Shown one piece after another: positions 36,001 through 46,343 of a stretch of 46,543 bases of DNA. The notes under the pieces were generated by a model that saw only the letters and a program-made list of their open reading frames with translations, did not search any database and had not been told where the DNA came from. Origin of the DNA: Chara braunii (Eukaryota; Streptophyta; Charophyceae; Charales; Characeae); the NCBI GenBank assembly GCA_003427395.1, contig BFEA01000059.1:734575-781117 (forward strand), in the 5' to 3' direction. The position numbers were made by a program, and so were the translations under genes. The stretch's first letter is position 1. The number at the start of each line of letters is the position of its first letter.

Positions 36001-36880
36001 CCACTTCACTCGATTTTCTGGATTCTCCCCTTTCTGCCAGCTCCTGTGTGCTCTCCCTATCCGTACACCACCCTTCTATTCTCGCTTTTCGTTTGCCTCT
36101 TGTCCTCTGTTCTTTTCCGCTCTCGCTTTTCGTTTCCTCTGTTTGTTGTTTATGCGCGAGAACAAGTTTTCCCCTCCTCCGGTCTCATCCCGTGTTCTTT
36201 TTAGCTCCTTTTGCCTCCCCTCTCCGCGGCGCCCCCCCCCCCCCCCCCCACCTCCGCGGCGCCCCGACGCTGGCTCCGTCCCGCTCCCGAACGCCTTGGG
36301 TATGTCTCTCTCCGTCCCGCCGCCGATCTGGGACGCACCCCGTCGCTCCCTGTGGGCCTCAGGTGGCCCGGCCCTCTTCTCTTTTTTCCCCCACCCTTAC
36401 ACCGTCTTGATTCCTTTATTTCCCCATTTTGCACCTCCCCCACTCTTCTCCATCCCTTTTTTCATCACTCGGCATCTCATTTCGTCATTGTTCTTCTCAT
36501 CCTCCCAAACCCGGGCGCGCCTCACTTCCCTGTCTTTTGCCTGCCTTTTGACTCCCTATAAACTGCCCTACGATTCTGTGGAAAACCGCTGCATCAAATA
36601 TGTGCGGATCCTTGTCTACAGTGCTGTATATGTTTGTTGTCAGCGCTATTACCCTAGTCTGTTCTCCGAGAATTAATGCAACCACTTTCGTTCGCTCTGT
36701 GTCTGTGTGTGTGTGTGCGTGTGTGTGTGTGTGTGTATGTGTGTGTGTGTGTGAGTGCGTGTTTGAGCGCGTGTGTGTGTTTGAGTACGTGCGTGTGTGT
36801 GTGTGTGTGTTGTGTGTGTGTGTGTGTGTGTGTACTCCCTGGGTTCTCATTCAGTTCAGTCGCTTCTCTGTGTGTTTGAG

Positions 36881-36937
<57 letters not shown>

Positions 36938-38409
36938 CCATTCCGGAGTCTTCTTCGGTAGCACTCCCTGGGTTCTCATTCAGTTCAGTCGCTTCTCTGT
37001 GTCGAGTACTCTCATGCTAAGTTTCATGGAGGAGTCCGCATCTGGCGACAGTTACCGCCAGATGCAGTCGAAATAGCCTTGGTGGGTGTATGCCTTCTTT
37101 TTGTTTGGTTAATTATAAAAAGCAACGACAATAGTGTCGCGGCTCTGTCAGTTGTGCTAGTACTCGTTGGACCTCACTACCCCTCACTCGTTTTTGAGCG
37201 ACAGCTTATACCCGCCGCTATTTGAGGAACGAGAATGCGTGTCGTCCGTGTCGCGAAGATTTGCTCCACGTTTTGCCATCACGTTTTTCTAATTTCCGAG
37301 TGGTTCTGAAAACGTAGTCATTTAAAAAAAAACAAAAAAAAACAAAACGTAGTCATTTGTACGACTGTGGAAGTTAGAAACGCCTAACTGCTAGGGTAGC
37401 GCATAGCACATACCAACCTTTGTGTTGTTGACAGGTACTATTTTTTATTTTATTTTAATTTCTTTTCGTTTTATTTGATTGTATTATTTTGTTTTTTCTT
37501 AGGTTGTTTTTCCGGGAGCCCGGGCACCCAAGTTGTGCTCGGATACACGCCCGGGTGCCCGACCGGGCATGACTCCCGGGCAGGGTTCCGGGCAGCCCCA
37601 GCGCAAGGGAAAAAAAAAAAAAAAAAAAAAAAAGAAAGTCCAAAATTTTCAGGAAAAAAAAAATGTTGTGTAGAATTGCAATAGCAGCAATACGAACAAC
37701 TTTTGGCCGACAGTCACATCAGAATTCCTCACCGAATCGGAGATGAAAAAGAAAATAGCGAAATCACACTGAAGGACCCCCCTTTCACCCACTTAGTCCC
37801 TTTAAAAACAATTTATACCCCCCTTTCCCCCCCATGAGAGCCAACTCTCAAAAAATGAAACGAGCCCGTATTTCGGGTCCTCTGGGAGAGCGCAGAAAGG
37901 CGAAAAAAAGAAAAAAAACATTTTTTTTTTGTGCACGCCCGGGTGCCCGGCCGTGCAGGCCCGGCCGGGCATGAAGAAGTTCTTCTTATTTTATTGTTTT
38001 ACAAAAAGCCTAACTGCTAGGTTGACCTCACAAGTCAACCCGGAGTTATCCTGGCAGACTCAGCCAGCTTAGCTTGAGAGCAATTGCTCGACCCTGTGGT
38101 GCGAACAATTCCATTCTATTCTTCATAGCAGGTAAACTAAAAAAAGTACAGAGGAAAACCAAAGCGTTGCCCTTCTATATACTGCCCTTTTCCTAGCTAC
38201 CTATAGTTCTACTTATGACATACTATCTATGCTACCCCTTCTACCTACACTGGCCTGCCACTAACTTCACAGGACTTCTACGGCCTGAAACCGGCCTTGT
38301 GCGGCGGGTTGGAACCAATGTTCCGAGTCCCCCTTGGCAATCTCCACCCTCCACCTCTTTATGACGTTCTGCGGTCTGCACAATGAACCGAGCTGCCGTT
38401 GTTCGTATC

Positions 38410-38442
<33 letters not shown>

Positions 38443-41400
38443 AGAAAAAAAAGAAAGAAGAAAAAGCATTTCAGTTGTGTTGCGAGTGTAGCAAATGTTC
38501 ATTTCGAGCGAGAAAAAGAGTGAAAAGAGAGCACATTGATGACATTATGCCGTTTGTTACCATCACCGTTTGTTACCGTTATCGTTTGTTACTGTTACCC
38601 GTTTGTTGGTGTTACCGTTTGTTACTGTTACCCGTTTGTTACTGTTACCGCTTGTTACTGTTACCTGTTTGTTAGTGTTACCGTTTGTTACTTTGCCGTT
38701 TTTTACTGTTACCCGTTTGTTAGTGTTACCGTTTGTTACTGTTAGAGAACAGAAACGAGAGAAACAAAAATAGCGATCTGTCTTTTAGGTAATCAATGGC
38801 CGTGATTGGTCGGTATCATACTTGCAACCGCACGAGCCGCACATTCGTGCGGAGTTCCGTGTGGGGGATGCCTGTGTGGAATCGTGCAGGTTTTTTATTT
38901 TTATTATTATTTTTTATCTTTTTTTGGGAGGGGGAAGGGGGGGGGGTATGACAGGAAGATTGGTTATGGCGAGGAGAGGGGGATATGGAGAGAAGGAGGA
39001 TGTGGACGAGGAGGACGACGAGGATAGCGAGGATGACTAGGAGTCGTCGAGATGGGGGGAGGAGAAGAGATGGACGGAGGGAAAAGAGGAAGGGCAGGAG
39101 GATGGCGAGGAAGGGGAGGACACGAGGAAGGGAAGGAGACGAGGCATGGAAGATGAGGAAGTACGAGGAGGAGACAAGGAGGATGAGGAAGAGCAGGAGG
39201 AGGATGAACAGGAGGAGGACGAGTCAGAGGAGATGAAAAGGAGAAAGGAGGAGGAGACATGGGTGATGAGGAAGGGGAGGAGGAGCAAGGTGAGGCAGTA
39301 CTCCTGTAATTTTTTTTTTCATCTCGCTTGTAATTTTGGCGGGGGGCCTCAAACGCACCATTTCGAACCTGGCCTTTTTTTTTTTTTTTCTGCGGGGGTT
39401 GACGGGTCGTTCCCCGCAAATGTTGTGCGCCGCACGGGATCGGTTGGGCACGTGCGCCGCACGTAGGGAACCGCCCGCCGCACGACGTGCGCTTGCAAGT
39501 ATGGTCCGTATGTATTTCCTACCGATTTATTATGAAAACAGATAGCTGTGGTTAAAGGGGATGATCGATCAGCAATAGAATTGTCATCAAAGCACTCAGT
39601 ATACCCAACCATTCACATTAGGCACCAATGGTGGATAATCCGATAATCACATCTTTTTGAAGTGCTCAAAATCACTCCATAGATGAGTTCGATGAAAGAG
39701 AGGGAAAAAGGAAAAGAGAAAAGAGTAGTCTTTAAGGCCAGGGGCACTGCCATTGGCATTGAGGATTGACTTTGATGATGGTCGAGCGTCATGATGATGA
39801 CGACGACTACACTGGTCACAACAGGAAGAGTTAACCCTATGGTCACAACAGGAAGAGTTAACCCTATGGTCACAACAGGAAGAATTAACCCTATGGTCAC
39901 AACAGGAAGAAATAACCCTATGGGTTCACTGCATGGTGGGCTTTTTCTTTTGGCAGCCATTTCGTTTTGAGGTTTTTACCAGGCTACTGTCTTCTTCCCC
40001 CGAACAGAATGCACCCTGATTCTGAATGTATACAAGCCATGATGAGGGTGCGTTGTGTTGGATGGTAGCAGGGTGTCCCGGATATACTGCCAGATATGCG
40101 AACCTGATGTCCGGGCTTACGTGGGATGTCTGCAATCATTTTTATTGTACGTCTCCATTTTTGTTGCTAAGAACGTGGAGGTGACACTCAGCAGGTAGTC
40201 GGTTGAATTGGGGAGTCGTCTTCGACATTTTGTAGGGTGGGTAGTGGTGGTTTGATACCCTTGTCGATGCAATGGATGGGTGAGTATTTCGTTAACGCTC
40301 TCTTCTTTCCTTTTTATTTCCCTTTTCTCTCCCCCTTTGTCACCCCGATCTGGGGGTTTGATTTTTTTTCAATCTGTGAACCTATGGCTGTAGGTGTGCA
40401 CCCATCCATCCAGAGATTCCATAATGCCAGGTACTGCATACGGTTAGCTCGTCTGTGTATACTTTGCGCTGAACTGGAACAGGTTGTGGAATGTTGTAGT
40501 TTTTTTTTTTTTTTTTTTTTTTTTTTTNTTTCCGTAGTTTCATGGTTTGAGCAGGAGAACAGTAGGTGTGCTCATCATTCAGCCTTGTGTGTCTTGTTGT
40601 GTACAGCTTATCTGGTGGTTGCAGATGAAGAGACGGGGCGGCAAATTCCATTCGCTTTTCTAGAGCGAGTGAAGGAAGATTTCATGAGGAAATATGGTGG
40701 ACCTAGTGGGAAAGGGCAGACGGCTATTGCCCATAGTCTGGACAGGGAGTTTGGGTACGTGTGACTGCACCCACACCTTCACGATGTTTAAATCTGTCAG
40801 CCTTTTGTTGGGAGTGTAGCGGCAGCTGCCACTAAGTGTAGTGGCAACTGCCGCCACTATATTCAGGGGTTATGGCATGCCTCCCGACCGTCGTAGCTTT
40901 TATTTCTAACCTATCGGTTTATGGGCCTTGCTGCACTACTCTCCAAATGTGCAAAATGAGACTGAATCCACAGTTAGAACATGGGAAGATACCTTGCCAT
41001 TTTTTTGGGTCTTTTGTGCATGTGAAGAGTAGTGGAGCGAGGCCCTATGTCTATCCGAAGGTGCAGCTCCCCCAACTAGAGTACGCCTAGGTCTGCAGAG
41101 GAATCTGCTGACGTCTGTCCGAAGGTGCAACTCCCTCAACTAGAGTATGTTTAGGTGTGCAGAGGAATCTGCTGACAGGTAACAAGGCGTCTGCCTCTAC
41201 ATGGAAGTCAGGTTCCGGGTGTTGCGATTCGGAAAGTCAGTCCTATGTTCGGGGATTTGATGCCCCTCCGGTTTCGATTCAGATCTGAAAAAAGCGAATA
41301 TCAACTCGTTAGATCTCACAAAGCGAATATCAAACATCAGGTATCTTCCCAAAAACAACAAACGACTAGTCGCAGTCCAGTGGTGTCGGCCCTTGTATTC

Positions 41401-43773
41401 GTTATGTCTGTGCCTCAGTATCCAGTGCAGCCTCCGCAGGAACACTCGTTCTCAGGTCCAGTGGGACATGAACTTGTGCGGACTTACGCGGACTACGAGA
41501 TCGTCTTGCCGGGGTCTTGCCGGGGCAGCGAGGTGTTCTTTGCTATTCGTTTTGCGAGCTTTCTTTTGTCGGATGTGGTCGTTGTTGTGGCCGTGGGGTA
41601 ATCGAGGTGTTCTTCGCTATTTGTTGCGGCCGCGGGGTATCGAGGGGTAAAAACCTAGTCACAATCGAGTGGTGTCTGCCTGCCTTCTATTTGTTATGTG
41701 GCTGTCGCTGTATCCAGTGCAGCTTCGCAGGAACATCTGGTCTTTGTTGCAGGCCGTGGGGTATCGAGGAGTTCTTTGCTTTCGATTTGTAACCGTTGTC
41801 TGGTCTGATGTGGTGCTTGTTGCAGCCCCAAGCTGAGGGATCACATGCAGTACTGCGTTGATCACCCAGAGGACCTGAACAAGGTATCGAAGGTGAAGGC
41901 ACAAGTGGCAGAGGTGAAAAACATTATGATGGACAATATTGAGAAGGTGGGTGTCTTTTGCCCCCCTGTGTCCCCAGTGTGCACGTGCCCCGCCTCTAGT
42001 TCCCATCACTGCTTTTTTTTTGCCAAGCACATTGTGTCATGTGCGTGTTACCTTGCTTCTTCCTCTCACCAGTTCGTTTTTGATAGTTGAAGGGAAAGGG
42101 AATTTCCTAGTCTCTTCTTTGTTGCAATCTGCATGCCGGACACGCGTAACGATCTGGGTCAGCCGTGCAAGCATGCTTGCTTGCGGAACTTGCTTGTCGA
42201 ACCTGCTTGCCAAACTAGTGTCAAATAGAACACCCGCCCGGTCATTATCGGTGCATCTGGACTGAAAGTTGTAAAAAATGCAGATATAATCTATTGTTAC
42301 CAGACTGGTCTTGGACCACTTGCCCGGACGGGCCAAAAGTGAATTAAAAAATGAAATATATATATGAAACTCCGACGAAACAGTTTGTCACAGCCCCTCG
42401 TTTGTTGTCCTCTTCTCCCTCTCTGCCTACGGTTTACCGGGCAGTTCTATTTGACGATATATAATGAGTCTGTGAAACTCCGACGAAACAGTTTGTCACA
42501 GCCCCTCGTTTGTTGTCCTCTTCTCTCTCTCTGCCTACGGTTTTACCGGGCAGTTCTGTTTGTGACGATATAGGGAGAAGAGGACAACAAACGTGGGGCT
42601 GTGACAAACTGTTTCGTCGGAGTTTCACCGACTCATCAGGAGGCTGAACCCTCAACAGTCTGTAGAATCCCCTCACTGATTACACTGTAAGTGATAATCC
42701 ACCTTAACCAAAATCAAAGTAGACTCACTTACCCACACCAGATGGAAAACTCTACAGACTGTCGGTTCACACCCCATCACAAGCCAGCAAAACACCCACG
42801 AAACAAAGAAAGGTCTGTCACAGCCAAAAAATACACTCCAGACACGCCGCTGGCTCACAGCGTGCAAGTGGGGTGTTATGGCATACGGGGATGGGGGCAG
42901 CTCGCGCTCAACTTCATCAACGTGGCGAGCCTTGCACGTGAGAGGCACAGTGGAGGTGGAGTTCAAAGAAGAATGAGAAATTTAATGGTTTCAATCTGCC
43001 CTTGTTTTTTCATTTTGTTTTTATTTTTATTTTTATTTTTGCATGTTATCACTGTGCCCGTTTTTTGCTTTTATTCTTTGTTCCGCAAAGTGCGCTCTTT
43101 TAGTTTGTAGTGATGTGACAATATATATATATTTTGTGAAGAATGTCGGTCCGACCCTGAGGCAAAAGTTGTTCGGTTTAGTTTTCGGCACAACATAATT
43201 TTTTTTCGCATTTTTTTTTTTTTACAGGGACCTTCCCAGGTCCTTGCCCGCACGGACGCCCCGGTCAAACAAGGTTGCCCGGCGGCCCGGTTTATAACAC
43301 AGGTGACAGGATATAATCACCGGTCGTCCTATTCGGATGAAGATGGTAGAGCTTTCCAATCCTCCTTGCCACCGACTTTCTAAATGCTGGGTTTCAAAAT
43401 CGCTCTCCAGACCTGGTTACCAAACGGGCTTGCCAAGCTCCGTTAGTCTGCTCGCTAATCGTTCTGGTCGACAAACACATTTGCTGCTCGACAAACACAT
43501 TGTACACTTCGTTCAGCTCTGCAATTGTATTCACAGTGAAGTCTTCGTTAGATTGAAGTTCTACTCGCTGTCAGCTTTCTTTTGATGTCCATAGAGAAGA
43601 TTGTCTGTCGAGTGTCGTTTTCGGCCGAGATGGAGGATTTGGGCCTAAGTTTGTGCTGAGGGGCCCGCTTTATTTGGGCCAAGACAGCTTTCGGATCATA
43701 AATGCCTATTGGATGCGCATGATGATGCTTGAAAGATCTAGTGTGCAGTGGTGGTCCCAAGCATGTTGTGTGA

Positions 43774-43813
<40 letters not shown>

Positions 43814-44354
43814 ATGCGAAATGGGTCATATGACCATTTGGAAGCCATCCACTGGGAGAAGCTCGAGCCAGAACAGAAACTGTGGAGCTGAAGTTTTCTT
43901 GACCCAATATCTGACCGTCTCCCCATGTGTGATGGCTTGCACTTTTTGGCTTCAGGATGATGATAGTGTGTCTGACTGCCGGCAAGGGGTGAAGCAGAGG
44001 TGTCCCATCCTACCCGCTCTGTGCCCCCTTGGCTGTTTCATTCACCAACGCCTTTACCACATTGTGACGAAAATGCCCCTCTGTGCGAGGAGGGCTGTGC
44101 TGGCGTGGTGCAGCAGTGGCGATGGTTTAATTTCGCATAACGACTGTGTTCAGGAATGTGGCGCTAAGGTTTTGAGTATGTGGTTAGTAAAATTTCCGAT
44201 CCCGTTTTCTGTGCAGGTGCTTGATCGTGGAGAAAAGATCGATCTCCTTGTTGATAAGGCAGATAACCTAAGAAACCAGGTGAGAATGACAGCCTGTCCT
44301 TCAACCTTTTCTCCTCAGTTTTCTCCAGTCTGACAGTTTGTGTATCCAAGCATC

Positions 44355-44424
<70 letters not shown>

Positions 44425-44468
44425 GGTTGTTTGTGCTACAATGCACATGCTTTTTGTTGCTTGACCAC

Positions 44469-44519
<51 letters not shown>

Positions 44520-46278
44520 GGTTGTTTGTGCAACAATGGACATGTTTTTGTTGATGGACCACTATGCAAGGAATTCGGATGATCCCCTGCCTGTGATCAC
44601 GTGTGCGGACTCCTTGCAAACGCCAGTTGTGATGTTGAACATGGAGAACAGGAGGTGACACGGAAGGCCACTTGGTTCAGGTGGCTGTGTTGTCCAGCAC
44701 AGGTTGCTGGTTCGAGACTTGCCATGCCCGATGGGGTACTTGTGGTGCATGCACCAATTTTGGGTAACAGTTCGAAATAAGGCCGGAAAGCCGGAAAGCG
44801 CACAGGTGGTGGGTTCAAAATACTTGTGGTGCATGCACCAACTTTGTGGTACAATGCACATGCTTTTCGGAGGCGCAGGTCACATGGTTGATGTCTGCCA
44901 TGCCCAGTGGGGCACTTGTGCGGGTTTGCCGGAAGGCTGGAAAGCGCACAGGCGGTGGGTTCAAACTTCAAACTCAAGCTGTGCACACCATGCAAGGCAT
45001 TTGTGGTGCATGCTCCACGTGTGGTGCATGCTTCACGATAGCTTGAAGGTTGTCCCAGCTGTGGCTCTGATCTGACAGGCGGTTAACGGGGACCACCACT
45101 TTCAGCTCCCGAGAAACGGATCAAAAACTGAAATTAGGGTACAGGCCCTTTGGGGGCCATGCAGCGGAGTGGTGGGCCCGGTGCCTGCTGCAAGTTTTGT
45201 GGTGCCGGCAGGTCTTGAGCCTGCCACCTGCGGCTTAGATTTTGCCATGCCAGGCGTCCCGTGTTGGCACTCGCTCAGGTCTAGCTTAGTGGCTGAAACG
45301 CAGGTCTTGAAATATGGGGCCACACAGGATTCCCATTGTTCTGTAAGATCCTGGGTAGTGACAGAAGTCTCAGGGGCTGAGTAAACTCTTAAACCACCAG
45401 TGCGTGCCCCAAATTTCAAGACCCACGATTCTTCAAGGGGCTGGAAAATCCTTGAAATGGGACTCCCAGGGGCTGAGCAAAAACTTAAAACCACCAGTAC
45501 ATGGCCCCAGCCAACTTCAGAATCACGATCGCGCTTCTCCTAAAATTGCGGAGGCTCGGGGCAATCCGACCAACATGACTGGCAGTGCTAGCCGAAACAA
45601 AAACAAAACCGCCGGGCCGACCTTTAGGCAAAGCTTGGCGTGCAAGGGGAATCCGCTTCATACCAAACAGGCCGGATGTACTGGTGGTTTACACCCCCCC
45701 CGCCCGACTGTTGAAAAATTGCATTCCTTGCCTTGCGGAGGCGGTAGGCCCAATGAAGCGGAGGTCGGTGGCAATTGTGGTACCGGTCCCCCGAGGTTTC
45801 CAGTGGCAGGGGAAGGGGCGGTTTAATCCCTGTGGTTGTGGCCAATGGGAAGTTTATTTTCTATCGGAAGTTGGTCACAACTGGATGACGTTGTTGTCAA
45901 ACCGGTATGATGATCAGATAGCTCTTTGAATTTTTTGGTCTGATGAGTCTGTGAAACTTCGACGATCAGTCCGTCACGGCCCCCTGTTTCTTGTCCGTTT
46001 TTCACTTTCTACCTACGGGTCACCTGGCAGCACTAACGTGATGCAGAAAAGGAAGTAGGATAAGTTGGTCGTTACCTGTAGAGGCGTGAAAAATGTGGAC
46101 TGTTGTGTGAAGAGGAATGCTGATGCTGTTTTCCTCTGTGCATGCTTGTGACACAAAGTTCGGCCTTATGTTTGACTTGTCCGGTTAGATTTGTCATCAC
46201 TCAACTGTGCGATTTGGCTGTGGCCTCTCATTGGCCTTTTAAAAAATTGTCTCAGAGGGTAGTCTACTGGAGTTCTTT

Positions 46279-46343
<65 letters not shown>

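Larger units (their letters stand above)
27457..40606 (+). other. VAMP72 intron 1 (13,150 bp)
   Basis: The donor is GTACGT and the acceptor TTGTTGTGTACAG. Contents: a CT-rich tract, a 35-bp minisatellite, several MITE-like elements, a trnP-like fragment, a sense hammerhead ribozyme, microsatellites, GC-rich palindromes and two further minisatellites. No other protein-coding gene is recognised inside. Phase and homology on both sides support one intron, unless the scaffold is misjoined. Confidence 0.85.
41947..44216 (+). other. VAMP72 intron 3 (2,270 bp)
   Basis: The donor is GTGGGT and the acceptor TTCTGTGCAG. It holds the hammerhead cluster (42362-42785), the second structured module (42861-42945), parts of the dispersed repeat seen at 18.5 kb, and a long T-run at about 43777-43810. 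Confidence 0.85.

Noticed and set aside
35775-36676. Frames of 211 and 286 codons in intron 1
   Set aside because: Pyrimidine-rich Ser/Pro/Leu/Phe composition, two overlapping frames of similar quality, no motif.
43653-44333. 226-codon frame overlapping VAMP72 exon 4
   Set aside because: Only the last part (exon 4) is conserved; the upstream part translates a T-run and intron sequence and the exon starts at a clean CAG acceptor.
45195-45240. Perfect T-arm-like hairpin (GCAGG/CCTGC with 7-base loop) on the minus strand
   Set aside because: The rest of a tRNA could not be folded; it may belong to the SINE-like repeats but is not callable alone.
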